DNA of 64,000 nucleotides from a virus (IMGVR_UViG_3300047673_000158:19412-83411); one strand, 5' to 3'; shown: positions 22,960-31,539, numbered from the stretch's first letter. Numbers and translations are program-made. Notes: a model not told the origin generated them from the letters alone.

Positions 22960-23535
22960 ATGGGCCAAAAACGCGCGGCATATGACGACGCCGGAACAAT
23001 CACGGCGTTCTATGACGATTCAATCAGCCCCGCGCCGCAAGGCGTGGCCACTATTCCGCTAACGACCGACCAGTGGCAAGCGTGCCTGTCGAGCCAGGGC
23101 GGCTATATCGTGCAGAATGGCGCGCTGGTGAATGCGCCGACAGCCACGGCGGCCGAATTGCTGGCAGCCGCGAAAGCCGCCAAGGTGGCCGAACTGACGG
23201 CGGTATGCAGGGCGGCAATTCTCGCTGGCTTCATGTCCAGCGCGCTGGGCACGCCGTACAGTTATCCGGCGAAAGACACGGACCAGCAGAACCTTAACGC
23301 GTCCGTGGTGGCGTCGCTGCTGCCGGGCCTGGCTGACGATTGGGCGACGCCATTCTGGTGCGCCGACGCGCAGGGCGTGTGGGCATTCCGCATGCACACC
23401 GTGGCGCAAATCCAGCAGGTTGGCAAAGACGGCAAGGCCGCGATTGTGGCCGCCATGGTGAAAAACCAGGCGCTGGCCGACCAGGTGGCAGCCGCCACCA
23501 CCGTGGCCGACGTTGAAGCCATCGCCTGGGCCTGA
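22960..23535 (+). CDS. tail fibre assembly chaperone (DUF4376-like)
   Basis: 191 aa. N-terminal beta part (YDDAGTITAFYDDSIS ... IPLTTDQW-AC) and a C-terminal domain with YSYPAKDTDQQNLNASV and VWAFRMHTVAQIQQVGKDGKA, characteristic of DUF4376 tail-fibre assembly proteins. It probably folds the fibre encoded just upstream. Confidence 0.75.
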   Translation: MGQKRAAYDDAGTITAFYDDSISPAPQGVATIPLTTDQWQACLSSQGGYIVQNGALVNAPTATAAELLAAAKAAKVAELTAVCRAAILAGFMSSALGTPYSYPAKDTDQQNLNASVVASLLPGLADDWATPFWCADAQGVWAFRMHTVAQIQQVGKDGKAAIVAAMVKNQALADQVAAATTVADVEAIAWA

Positions 23536-23537
23536 CC

Positions 23538-23837
23538 ATGAAAGCGCGTGCAAAACTGGTTTTGCTGTGGGCCATGTGCGCCGCGTTTTCCGGCGTGCTG
23601 CTGCTGGCCATGCTAGTGCAGGCGCTTTTCGGTTCCGAAGCGCGAGCGCTGAATATGGCAATCGCCTATGACGAGTGCGCCAACGCGCTTTTCGGGGACG
23701 ACCCGAAGGTGACGATTTCGGAACGCACGGGCAATGCGCTGATCGCGGGCAAGCGCTGGGCGAAGTTGGCGGCGCCGTGCATTGATTTCATTTTCGGGCC
23801 TGGCCACTGCCTGGCGCGCGCCACCACACCACACTGA
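23538..23837 (+). CDS. small membrane-anchored protein of the tail cluster
   Basis: 99 aa: N-terminal hydrophobic helix (residues 8-30) followed by a soluble part with four Cys. Located at the end of the fibre operon, before the terminator. No family recognised; a moron-type function (surface exclusion) is possible. Confidence 0.5.
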   Translation: MKARAKLVLLWAMCAAFSGVLLLAMLVQALFGSEARALNMAIAYDECANALFGDDPKVTISERTGNALIAGKRWAKLAAPCIDFIFGPGHCLARATTPH

Positions 23838-23848
23838 AAGCGACTTTC
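23836..23848. repeat. dispersed palindrome GAAAG-CGA-CTTTC at a stop codon
   Basis: Exact copy starting inside the stop codon of the gene at 23538, just upstream of the terminator. Confidence 0.7.
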
Positions 23849-23862
23849 AAGCGGCAGCCATT

Positions 23863-23887
23863 GGCCACCTTCGGGTGGTCTTTTTTT
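23863..23887 (+). terminator. Rho-independent terminator
   Basis: GCCACC-TTCG-GGTGGT stem with a run of eight T. It divides the late region into a baseplate/fibre part and a sheath/tube part. Confidence 0.85.
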
Positions 23888-23961
23888 GCCCAAAACCCCG
23901 CCGTGGAACGGTTAGCCGCCCAGCGCGATGATTGCGGCAATATTAAGGGGTGGCCCATTAC
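23888..23961 (+). promoter_or_regulatory. leader of the sheath operon with a repeated 19-base element
   Basis: Contains AAACCCCGCCGTGGAACGG, identical over 19 bases to the noncoding stretch after gpV (18597). Because it follows a strong terminator and precedes the sheath gene, a promoter must lie here, but no sigma-70 boxes are clear. A phage-specific late promoter is possible. Confidence 0.35.
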
Positions 23962-25413
23962 ATGAGCACAGACTTTCTCCACGGCGTAGAAGTCCTGGAA
24001 ATCAACGACGGTTCGCGGACCATTAGCATTGCGTCCAGTTCGGTTATTGGCATTATCGGCACCGCGCCGAATGCCGACCCGGCCGCATTCCCGCTTAACA
24101 CGCCCGTGCTGGTGGCTGGCTCGCGTGTGGAGGCGGCCAAGCTGGTGGCGCTGACGACTTCGGCGGATAACGGCACGCTGCCGGATGCAATCGACAGCAT
24201 TTTCGACCAGTCCAAGGCGGTTTTGATCGTGGTCCGCGTGGATGCCGACGAAGACCCGGCCGCGCAGCTTGCCAATCTGATTGGCGGCGTTGACGCGAAC
24301 GGCAATTACCTTGGCGTCCAGGCTTTCGTGGGCGCCGAACACGTGACGGGCTACAAGCCGCGCATTCTGCTGGCGCCGGGCTTCACGCACCAGCGCGTGG
24401 CCAACGGCGTTTCCACGCTGGCAATCAACAACGCGGGCGCTGGCTACACAGACGGCACTTACGCACTGACGGCCACGGGCGGCGGTGGCGGCACGGGCGC
24501 AGCGGCCACGGCAACGGTGGCAGGCGGCAAGGTTACGGCTGTTGCCATCGCGAAAAACGGCGGCGGATATACGGCCGTACCGACGTTCGCACTTCCCGCT
24601 GGCGCAGGCGCTGGCACGACCCAGGCCACCTTCACGGCGACCACGGGCACGGTGGCAAACGCGGTGGTGGCGGAAATGCTTGGCATTGCCGAATCGCTGC
24701 GCGCCGTGATTATCGCGGACGCGCCCAGCACGAACGACGTGGACGCCATCGCATACGCGGGCGATTTCGACAGCCGCCGCGTGTACCTGGTTGAACCCCA
24801 GGTGACGAAGACCGACAGCAGCGGCAACAACGTAACCGCCTTCACCAGCGCGCACACGGCTGGCCTGATTGCGAAGTCGGACAACGAACGCGGCTTCTGG
24901 TGGTCCCCGTCGAACCAGGCCATTAACGGCGTGACGGGCACCGCTCGCGTGATCGACTTCACCATGGGCGACACGACCTGTCGCGCCAATCTGCTGAACG
25001 CGAAAAACGTCAACGTCGTGATTCGCCAGAACGGTTATCGGCTGTGGGGCAATCGAACGCTGTCGAGCGATGCCAAATGGAAGTTCCTCTGCGTGGTCCG
25101 CACGTCGGACATTATCGCGGACAGCCTGATGGCGGCGCACCTGTGGGCGGTTGACCAGGGCATTACAAAAAACTACGTCAGCGACGTGGTGGAAGGCGTG
25201 AACGCGTTCCTGCGCAACCTGACGGCGCGCGGCGCGATCCTGGGCGGCCAGTGCTGGGCAGACCCGGACCTGAACACGCCGGATCAAATCGCGGCCGGTG
25301 CAATCGCGTTCGATTTCGATTTCACGCCGGTTTATCCGTCCGAGCGCGTGACGTTCCGCGAACACCTGGTGAATGACTATATCGCCAGCATTTTTTCGAC
25401 TAGCGCGAGCTAA
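23962..25413 (+). CDS. FI: tail sheath protein, P2 FI-like
   Basis: 483 aa. N-terminal DFLHGVEVLEINDG and a C-terminal RGAILGGQCWADPDLNT / FDFDFTPVYPSERVTFREH are standard for contractile sheath proteins. Residues ~150-230 are a Gly-rich repeat insertion (AGAGYTDGTYALT ... GGGYTAVPTF), a beta domain also used in fibre proteins and probably displayed on the sheath surface. ATG at 23962 with AAGGGG upstream was chosen; the GTG at 23950 overlaps the ribosome site. Confidence 0.9.
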   Translation: MSTDFLHGVEVLEINDGSRTISIASSSVIGIIGTAPNADPAAFPLNTPVLVAGSRVEAAKLVALTTSADNGTLPDAIDSIFDQSKAVLIVVRVDADEDPAAQLANLIGGVDANGNYLGVQAFVGAEHVTGYKPRILLAPGFTHQRVANGVSTLAINNAGAGYTDGTYALTATGGGGGTGAAATATVAGGKVTAVAIAKNGGGYTAVPTFALPAGAGAGTTQATFTATTGTVANAVVAEMLGIAESLRAVIIADAPSTNDVDAIAYAGDFDSRRVYLVEPQVTKTDSSGNNVTAFTSAHTAGLIAKSDNERGFWWSPSNQAINGVTGTARVIDFTMGDTTCRANLLNAKNVNVVIRQNGYRLWGNRTLSSDAKWKFLCVVRTSDIIADSLMAAHLWAVDQGITKNYVSDVVEGVNAFLRNLTARGAILGGQCWADPDLNTPDQIAAGAIAFDFDFTPVYPSERVTFREHLVNDYIASIFSTSAS

Positions 25414-25418
25414 AGCCC

Positions 25419-25925
25419 ATGCCGATCCAGAATATCCGCAAGTATTTCAACGTCTTTTATAACGGGCTTGGAAAGGCTGGCAAGTGCGAGGAATTCAACC
25501 CGCCGAAGCTGGCCGCCAAGCTGGAAGACTTCCTGGGCGGCGGCATGTTCGCGCCCGCCGAAATCACGATGGGGCTAGAAAAGCTCGAATCGGATTTCAC
25601 GCTGAAGTCCTACGATAAAGACGTTATCGCAACTTTTGGCGTGACCGAAGGAACGGACATTACCGTGTCCCTTCGCGAAGTGCTGGAAGACGACGACGGC
25701 ACGCAAACCGGCGTGGTCCACACCCTGCGCGGCAAGGTGAAGGAAATCGACCAGGGTTCCGTGCAGACCGGCACGGCCGCCAAGCTGAAAACCACGCTTA
25801 CCCTGAAGTATTACAAGCTGGAACACGGCGGCACCACGGTGCTGGAAATCGACGTTGTGAACATGGTTTTCAAGCGCAACGGCGTGGACGCACTGGCCAA
25901 CGTGCGCAGCCTGCTGGGCATCTAA
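25419..25925 (+). CDS. FII: major tail tube protein, P2 FII-like
   Basis: 168 aa, length as in P2 FII. Contains NIRKYFNVFYNGLGKAG, FNPPKLAAKLEDFLGGGMFAP and YYKLEHGG-TVLEIDVVNMVFKRNGVD. It forms the inner tube inside the sheath. Confidence 0.92.
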   Translation: MPIQNIRKYFNVFYNGLGKAGKCEEFNPPKLAAKLEDFLGGGMFAPAEITMGLEKLESDFTLKSYDKDVIATFGVTEGTDITVSLREVLEDDDGTQTGVVHTLRGKVKEIDQGSVQTGTAAKLKTTLTLKYYKLEHGGTTVLEIDVVNMVFKRNGVDALANVRSLLGI

Positions 25926-25933
25926 AGACAGCG

Positions 25934-25970
25934 CAGGGCTGGTGCAACGCCAGCCCTGAAAGCGACTTTC
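25934..25970 (+). promoter_or_regulatory. hairpin followed by dispersed palindrome, between tube and E genes
   Basis: CAGGGCTGG / CCAGCCCTG hairpin (25934-25957) directly followed by an exact GAAAG-CGA-CTTTC (25958-25970). The hairpin has no T run; it may be an attenuator reducing transcription after the abundant tube gene. Confidence 0.55.
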
Positions 25971-25989
25971 ATAAAAACAGGAATCATCC

Positions 25990-26295
25990 ATGGCAACCCG
26001 CAAGCAAACCGAAGAAAAGAAAACGCCCGAAGACTTCGTGGAATATATCGAAGGCTTCGCAGATATTACGCTGTCGCGCCCGCTGGACGTTGCAGGCGTT
26101 CCGGTGAAAAAACTCCGCATGCGCGAGCCGACCGTCCGAGACCAGCTTGTGTATGACAAGCTGAAGGGAAGCGACATTGAGCGCGAAGTAACCATTTTCG
26201 CCAATCTGTGCGAAATGGACGAAAAGCAGATGCAAAGCCTTTCCGTTCGCGACTACCGGCGCGTGTCGGCGGCCTATTCGGGTTTTCTGGACTAG
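25990..26295 (+). CDS. E: tail assembly chaperone E
   Basis: 101 aa. Acidic, helical, with KLRMREPTVRDQLVYDKLKGSDIEREVTIFANLCEMD, typical of P2 gpE. It overlaps the E' frame and shares its 5' part with the frameshift product. Confidence 0.85.
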   Translation: MATRKQTEEKKTPEDFVEYIEGFADITLSRPLDVAGVPVKKLRMREPTVRDQLVYDKLKGSDIEREVTIFANLCEMDEKQMQSLSVRDYRRVSAAYSGFLD

Positions 26296-26438
26296 CGCCC
26301 GCGCTTATCCGACGCGGTGCGCTTTCCCTGGCAAGCCACACTGGCTGGGGTGAATCGGAAATATTAGGCATGGCCGCTTCGCGGTTCCTGTGGTGGATCG
26401 ACGGTCTAAACGAACTGACAGCGAGCGATGGCGAATAA
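25990..26438 (+). CDS. E': E-E' frameshift fusion, tail assembly chaperone
   Basis: A -1 ribosomal slip at GGGTTTT (26280-26286; zero-frame codons tcG GGT TTT) moves E into the frame that continues as GFSGLAPALIRRGALS ... WWIDGLNELTASDGE and ends at 26438, giving about 149 aa. The P2-type E+E' fusion is needed for tail length control and tape-measure binding. The extension overlaps the tape-measure start. Confidence 0.8.
26280..26286 (+). other. -1 frameshift slippery heptamer GGGTTTT
   Basis: Canonical X-XXY-YYZ heptamer in the right phase, four codons before the end of E. The E' frame is open on both sides. Confidence 0.8.
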
Positions 26439-28473
26439 GCGGCTAAATGCCACAATCGTTATTGGTGGCACGATTTCCGGCGCGCTTAAGGGCGCGCTGG
26501 GCGTGGCCCAAAACGGGCTGAAGCAAATCAGCAGCGAAATGGGGCGCGTGACCAAGCGCCAGGTTTTGCTGGGGAAGTCTATCCAGACGTTTTCCCGCAT
26601 GGGTAAAGACGTTTCTGCATTGCGCAACGAGTATGCGAAAACCGTTTCGACGCTTGACAACCTGCGCCGTGCGCAGGATCGGCTAAATAAATCCCAGGCG
26701 AGCTACACCAGCGCAAAGGAAACCCGTTCGAAATTGAACGGCGCGGCCGTGCGAATGGGCGCCACTGGCCTGGCGATTGGCGGCGTTCTGTCCAGGGGCG
26801 TGCACGCTGCAATCGAGCGTGAAAACGTCGTGGCCGTGATCCGCAATTCTGGCGTATCGAAGGAAGACGGCGACGCCATGATTAGCGCCGCGCAGCATTC
26901 AAAGCAGTTTGGCGTGTCAGTCACGAAGGCGACGGACACGGTTAGCGAACTGCGCACTGCGCTGGGCGACGCACACCACGCCATCGAAGCGCTGCCAACG
27001 GCGCTAAAAGCGATTTCTGGGCTTCAGCTTTACGACCGCCTGCACCACACTGATATGGCATCGGGCGATTCTGCCTATCAGATGGCGAAGGTAGCCGACG
27101 AGCGCGGCGGGGCAACCGACCCGGCCGCCATGCGCGAAAAATACAATTGGGCGTTTAAGGCGCTGACTGGCTCAAACGGCAAAGTGACTGTGAGCGATCT
27201 GCTTACGTCCGTGCGTTCCGGTAAGGGCGCCGTGCAGGCAATGAGCGATGAAGCGTTTTTCGGTGATACGTTTTTGCAGCAAAGCATGGGCGCCGACCGT
27301 TACGGCACGTCCAGCAGTTCGCTGGTAAATGCGTGGATCGGCGGGCACCAAACGCACGGCGCGTTTGACCACATGATGCAATTGGGCCTGCTGAACAAAA
27401 AGGGCGTGAAGTTCGACAAGACCGGCAAGGTTAAGACGATCTCGCCTGACGCGCTGGTGGACGCCCAAACGTTCCTGAAAGACCCGCAAACCTGGGTGGA
27501 TAAACACCTGGTGCCGCTGGCGAAGAAAAAGGGCGTTGACGTGAACGACCCGGCGCAGGTTATGGCGTTTGTAAACGCCATCGCGTCGAACACGAACGCG
27601 GCAAACATGCTGCTAAGTCGCATCCGGTTCAGTTCGAACATTTGGAAGGATCGGCGCAACGTCTTGCAGGCGAACGACACCGAAGGTTCAGACAAGGCCA
27701 ATCAGCAGTCCACGGCAGGGAAGATGGACAACGCCCGTGCGCGCCTGGATGATGCGCAGACCCGTGTGGGCGAGGTGCTGATACCCGCTTTCGCCAACGC
27801 CATGGAACGGCTGGCCACGGGGCTGGAATCCGTTAACAAGTTCGCGGACGCAAACCCGAAGCTGATGGAAGGCGTAGTGCTGGGCCTGGGCGGGCTGGCT
27901 GTGGGCCTGACATTGGCAGCGCCCATTCTGGCCACGGCGGGCGGCGCCCTGACGATTATCGCGGGTATCAAGCTGGCGGGCGCGGTGGCATCGCTGCGCG
28001 ATCTGAAGACGGCCGCCGAAGGTGTGGGACCCGCGACGGGCGGCGCAGCGAAGGGAATCTGGGGATTTCTCGGAAAGCTGGGGCTGGTGGCGGGGCTGGT
28101 GGAAACCGGGCTTACCGTGGCGAAGGCGGCCGGGCTGCCTGACGTGGACAAGGAAAAGGGCGCGGACGACGTTAAAAACGGCCGCTGGTGGGCCGCATCG
28201 GCGCACCTTAACCCGGTTGATTTCGGCGCGGCAGTATGGCGCCACATGACCGGGAAAGACCAGGACGCAGGCCCGGCCGCCGCGCCGACCATTCCGCCGA
28301 TTGCGGGCGGCCGAAGCGGCGGCGGTGCGCAGACTATCGATCAGCGCCAGTATCACGTCGCCTTCCACCAGCAGCCGGGCCAGTCCGGTAAGGACGCGGT
28401 AAACGAGCTAATGACCCGCCTGGGGGCGCCAGCTAACAAGCTGGGTTCCGGGCTTTACGATTCGGGGCTGTAA
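26428..28473 (+). CDS. T: tail tape measure protein, P2 gpT-like
   Basis: 681 aa. Long N-terminal helical and coiled-coil part (MANKRLNATIVIGGTISGALK...), a central region, and a strongly hydrophobic segment at about residues 485-535. It sets tail length and is probably ejected into the host membrane. At 681 aa it is shorter than many P2-like tape measures. Confidence 0.88.
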   Translation: MANKRLNATIVIGGTISGALKGALGVAQNGLKQISSEMGRVTKRQVLLGKSIQTFSRMGKDVSALRNEYAKTVSTLDNLRRAQDRLNKSQASYTSAKETRSKLNGAAVRMGATGLAIGGVLSRGVHAAIERENVVAVIRNSGVSKEDGDAMISAAQHSKQFGVSVTKATDTVSELRTALGDAHHAIEALPTALKAISGLQLYDRLHHTDMASGDSAYQMAKVADERGGATDPAAMREKYNWAFKALTGSNGKVTVSDLLTSVRSGKGAVQAMSDEAFFGDTFLQQSMGADRYGTSSSSLVNAWIGGHQTHGAFDHMMQLGLLNKKGVKFDKTGKVKTISPDALVDAQTFLKDPQTWVDKHLVPLAKKKGVDVNDPAQVMAFVNAIASNTNAANMLLSRIRFSSNIWKDRRNVLQANDTEGSDKANQQSTAGKMDNARARLDDAQTRVGEVLIPAFANAMERLATGLESVNKFADANPKLMEGVVLGLGGLAVGLTLAAPILATAGGALTIIAGIKLAGAVASLRDLKTAAEGVGPATGGAAKGIWGFLGKLGLVAGLVETGLTVAKAAGLPDVDKEKGADDVKNGRWWAASAHLNPVDFGAAVWRHMTGKDQDAGPAAAPTIPPIAGGRSGGGAQTIDQRQYHVAFHQQPGQSGKDAVNELMTRLGAPANKLGSGLYDSGL

Positions 28474-28476
28474 GGC

Positions 28477-29418
28477 ATGGCGAACGACAGCGGAAACCTG
28501 CCCACAATGATGGTGCTGGGCGATTACATTTTCTCGCTAAACACCCTGGTTTTTCAGGAATGGGCGCGAACGACAGAATGGAAGTGGCCCGCGCAGGAAC
28601 GCATGGGCCAGCTTGCCGCCAAGCAATTCACGGGGCGAGGCGAAGACGCGCTGGAACTGCCGGGCGTGATCTATCCCGATTTCGCGGGCGACATTCAGAG
28701 CCTGGATGAACTGCGCGCCATGGCTAACGACGGGCTGCCCTACGATCTGACGGACAGCCTGGGGTTCTATCAGGGCCGATGGGTTATCAACCGGCTGGAC
28801 GAAAAGCAGACGCACCACAAGACGGACGGCACGCCGCGCAAAGTGGAATTCACGCTGCGCCTGTCGATCTTTGACGACGGTACGACGGCCGACGACGGCA
28901 GCAGCGTGCTGGACAAGGCCAGCGGGCTGGTGACGGCCGCCACCACGGCAACCGGCACCACCAGCGCCCTGTCCGGGTTCGCGAGCATGGCAAAGACCGT
29001 GCAGACCACGGCCGCCACGGCGCTGGGCAGCCTGAAGGCGGCCGCCGCGCAGGTGCAGACTGTCGTGGGGCCGGTGCTGGCCGAAGCAAACAGCGCTATC
29101 GGCGCGCTGAACCGTTCCATTTCCGTGGTGAATGATCTGCGATCCACGGCCGCCAATGTGGCCGCGCAGGTGCAATCCATCGGCAATATCGGCGCCGTGT
29201 TGAGCGGGTCAAAAACGCTGCTGGACAAAATCGAGGCACTGGGCACGGGCGCTTCGTCGGCAACCCGCGTTATCGGGAATATCAGCCTTGTGGCGGGTTC
29301 CGTGCCGTCCAGTGTGTCCATGGCCCTGTCGAGCGCGAGTAACGCCACCACGTCCGTTTCCAGCCTGCTGGATAGCACAAAGACCGCTGCAAATTCCCTG
29401 CTGGCCAAATTCTCATGA
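28477..29418 (+). CDS. U: tail protein U with an Ala/Ser/Thr-rich C-terminal extension
   Basis: 313 aa. Residues 1-140 match P2 gpU (MVLGDYIFSLNTLVFQEWARTTEWKWPAQERMG ... RWVINRLDEKQT). P2 gpU alone has about 159 residues; here about 165 more form a helical low-complexity tail rich in Ala, Ser and Thr. The extension may contact the tape measure or baseplate hub. Confidence 0.8.
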   Translation: MANDSGNLPTMMVLGDYIFSLNTLVFQEWARTTEWKWPAQERMGQLAAKQFTGRGEDALELPGVIYPDFAGDIQSLDELRAMANDGLPYDLTDSLGFYQGRWVINRLDEKQTHHKTDGTPRKVEFTLRLSIFDDGTTADDGSSVLDKASGLVTAATTATGTTSALSGFASMAKTVQTTAATALGSLKAAAAQVQTVVGPVLAEANSAIGALNRSISVVNDLRSTAANVAAQVQSIGNIGAVLSGSKTLLDKIEALGTGASSATRVIGNISLVAGSVPSSVSMALSSASNATTSVSSLLDSTKTAANSLLAKFS

Positions 29419-29636
29419 CAGCACAATATCTTTCCCGCGAAGGCGACACGCTGGACTATATCGCCTGGGCGCAATACGGGACCGTCACACCGTCGGTTCT
29501 TAACGCGGTGCTGGCGGCTAACTATGGGCTGGCCGACCTGGGGCCGGTGCTGCCGGTGGGCACCGTCGTGGCGCTGCCTGCAATCGACGTGGCAACGGAC
29601 GTGGCGACCACGGGCGAGGTTTCGCTATGGACGTGA
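29415..29636 (+). CDS. X: tail protein X (LysM-like)
   Basis: 73 aa with the short gpX/LysM pattern (REGDTLDYIAWAQYGT ... NYGLADLGPVLPVGTVVALP). It sits between U and D, as in P2, and overlaps both. Confidence 0.88.
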   Translation: MTAQYLSREGDTLDYIAWAQYGTVTPSVLNAVLAANYGLADLGPVLPVGTVVALPAIDVATDVATTGEVSLWT

Positions 29637-30685
29637 ACGTTACGCCGTCGTTTTCGCTGAAGGCGAACGACAACGACATAACGGCCATCATCGTGGATCG
29701 GTTTGTATCGCTTTCGCTGACGGACGAAACCGGCGACAACGCGGACAAGCTGGAAATTGTGCTGGCCGACCACGTGGACGATGCGCGCATTAAAAAGCCG
29801 CCCACGGGCGCGGAAATCGCACTATCGCTGGGCTATGACGGCGTGATGACGGCGAAAGGTATTTTCGTATGTGACAGCGTGCGCCGCACGGGCTGGCCGC
29901 GCCAGCTTACGATTGTGGCGCACGCTGCGCCGTGGGACGAAACACCGAAAGGCAAAATAGACTTTCAGTCCCACAAGTCGCGAGCGTGGAAGGTGGGAAC
30001 GACCATCGGCGCAATGGTCCAGAAGATGGCGAAAGAGCATGGCATGACCGCGCTGGTTTCGCCATCGCTGGCCAGCGTGGCGCTGCCGCACATTAACCAG
30101 TCCGAAGAATCGGATATAAACCTGCTGCTGCGCATCGCGAAGAAATACGACGCCATTGCAAAGCCAGCCGGTGGAAAGCTGATTTTCACCAAGCGAGGCG
30201 ACGCCACGACGGTAAGCGGCGCGGCGCTGCCAAAAATTCCGGTGGCGGCCAGCGATTGCGGCGCATTCCAGTGGGAAGAATCCACGCGCGAGTCGGCGGG
30301 CACCGTGGTGGCCTATTACCACTCGAAGCGCAGCGCGAAGCGGCACGAAGTAACGGCGGGAACAGGCGAGCCGGTGAAGCGGCTGAAGCAGTATTTCCCC
30401 ACGCCAGCCATGGCCCTGGCTGCCGCAAAAGCGGAACTGGCGAAGCGGGCGCGCGGCGCGTTCCGGTTCAACGTGAATATTCCAGGCGAGCCGCGATTGA
30501 CGGCCGAATGCCTGCTGGACGTTACCGGGTTTGGTGACGAGTCAGACGGCGAATGGCTGGTGAAGCGCGCAATTCACAATATGAGTAAAGACGCGTACCG
30601 CTGCGTGGTTGACTGCGAAAGACCGAACAGCGACGCCGACGTGGAAGCAGTCATGAATGGCACGGAATCGGACGCGGCAGACTAG
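29627..30685 (+). CDS. D: late control / baseplate hub protein D
   Basis: 352 aa. P2 gpD-like: FVSLSLTDETGDNADKLEIVLADH, RPT-like and GWPRQLTIVAHAAPWDE, RIAKKYDAIAKPAGGKLIFTKRG, and a C-terminal RAIHNMSKDAYRCVVDCER. Forms the hub at the tail end. Last gene of the rightward late region. Confidence 0.88.
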   Translation: MDVNVTPSFSLKANDNDITAIIVDRFVSLSLTDETGDNADKLEIVLADHVDDARIKKPPTGAEIALSLGYDGVMTAKGIFVCDSVRRTGWPRQLTIVAHAAPWDETPKGKIDFQSHKSRAWKVGTTIGAMVQKMAKEHGMTALVSPSLASVALPHINQSEESDINLLLRIAKKYDAIAKPAGGKLIFTKRGDATTVSGAALPKIPVAASDCGAFQWEESTRESAGTVVAYYHSKRSAKRHEVTAGTGEPVKRLKQYFPTPAMALAAAKAELAKRARGAFRFNVNIPGEPRLTAECLLDVTGFGDESDGEWLVKRAIHNMSKDAYRCVVDCERPNSDADVEAVMNGTESDAAD

Positions 30686-30697
30686 CGAGAGCCGTAT

Positions 30698-30792
30698 TAT
30701 CCAGATGGACGAAACGCCGACCGTTCGCCACCGATGCCGCCGCCCCGCGCGCCCCTGGATGCCAGGGCGGCGGGGTTTATCCAGATGAACGC
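30698..30792. terminator. convergent intergenic region with hairpin and direct repeats
   Basis: A bulged hairpin (CCCCGC outer and CGCCC-CTGG inner arms, about 30743-30776) followed by GTTTA lies between the plus-strand D gene and the minus-strand SprT-like gene. It probably stops transcription from the D side. It is flanked by two copies of TTATCCAGATG (about 30698 and 30777). Confidence 0.5.
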
Positions 30793-30815
30793 AGGCCGCC
30801 CGCCTGCGCTTCGCT

Positions 30816-31457
30816 TTAGTCTTCCTCGCCTTCCACGTCCATGGCTCCATGAAGCGGGCAGGGCGGGCGGCCGACTTCCAACCACTTGCGCGTGATTCGC
30901 ACCGTGTAGCCGCATTCGGCGCACATGGCTTTGAGAAGCCGGGCGGATTGCTTTTTGGGGCCGGTGGACGATTCGCCGTCGCTTTCTTCACCCAGGCTAG
31001 GACCGTCTTCGCCTTCGCCACGTTGTTGCCCGCGTGCGTTGGTCCACCGCAGGCTGGCGTGGGGAATCTTGCCCAGCTTGTCAATGAACGGCTGCGCCCA
31101 CTCTTTGAATTCTTCGCCTACGACCGTGGACGTAAGCGGGCGTTTCAGGCCCAGCGCCATGACGACACGGGCAAACGCGCCTTGGTGCCCGCATTCGAAC
31201 CCCACGGCAGCGTGCGCCAGTTCATGCGCCAGGTGGCCGGAAATCATCATTGAATCTGCTTCGTCAGGGCGGATATGGATTTGAAAGCGCTTATCCGCGC
31301 TGGCGCTGGAATGCCAGCACTCCGCTGCTGCGCGTCCGTCTTTGCCTGCGGCCGGGAAGCCCACGGACACATAGAACGGCGGCAGCGGGTGGCCCAATTC
31401 TTCGAAGCGCGGGGCCATGAGGTTTGCCATTTCGTTAAGCCAGGTTTCGCGGTTCAT
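30816..31457 (-). CDS. SprT-like zinc metalloprotease
   Basis: 213 aa. HELAH at residues 78-82, a further metal ligand His91 in CGHQGAF, and a C-terminal zinc ribbon (C179, C182, C200, H203). This matches the SprT/Spartan layout; Spartan removes proteins crosslinked to DNA. The phage role is unknown: DNA-bound host proteins could be targets. It has its own promoter (31503-31531) and is separated from the SSB transcript by a terminator. Confidence 0.75.
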   Translation of the reverse strand: MNRETWLNEMANLMAPRFEELGHPLPPFYVSVGFPAAGKDGRAAAECWHSSASADKRFQIHIRPDEADSMMISGHLAHELAHAAVGFECGHQGAFARVVMALGLKRPLTSTVVGEEFKEWAQPFIDKLGKIPHASLRWTNARGQQRGEGEDGPSLGEESDGESSTGPKKQSARLLKAMCAECGYTVRITRKWLEVGRPPCPLHGAMDVEGEED

Positions 31458-31460
31458 GCT

Positions 31461-31473
31461 GAAAGTCCCTTTC
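31461..31473. repeat. dispersed palindrome upstream of the SprT-like gene
   Basis: Exact arms GAAAG-TCC-CTTTC, three bases upstream of the minus-strand ATG, so it overlaps the ribosome site. Confidence 0.7.
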
Positions 31474-31502
31474 GTTTCGTTATTCGTTTAAACGCAAAAC
31501 GG

Positions 31503-31531
31503 ATTCTAGTCGTTTACTTTTGGAAACGCAA
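31503..31531 (-). promoter_or_regulatory. minus-strand promoter with GTTTAC...GGAAAC operator
   Basis: Read on the minus strand: -35 TTGCGT (31526-31531), 17-base spacer, -10 TAGAAT (31503-31508). The operator occupies 31512-31527. It drives the SprT-like gene. Confidence 0.65.
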
Positions 31532-31539
31532 GCGGGCGT

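Noticed and set aside
27781-27799. Further candidate palindromes such as GATACCCGCTTTC in the tape-measure gene
   Set aside because: Two or more mismatches in the arms; not counted with the dispersed element.
30849-31284. Plus-strand open frames opposite the SprT-like gene
   Set aside because: The minus strand carries a clear HELAH protease with its own promoter; the plus frames have no domain or ribosome site.
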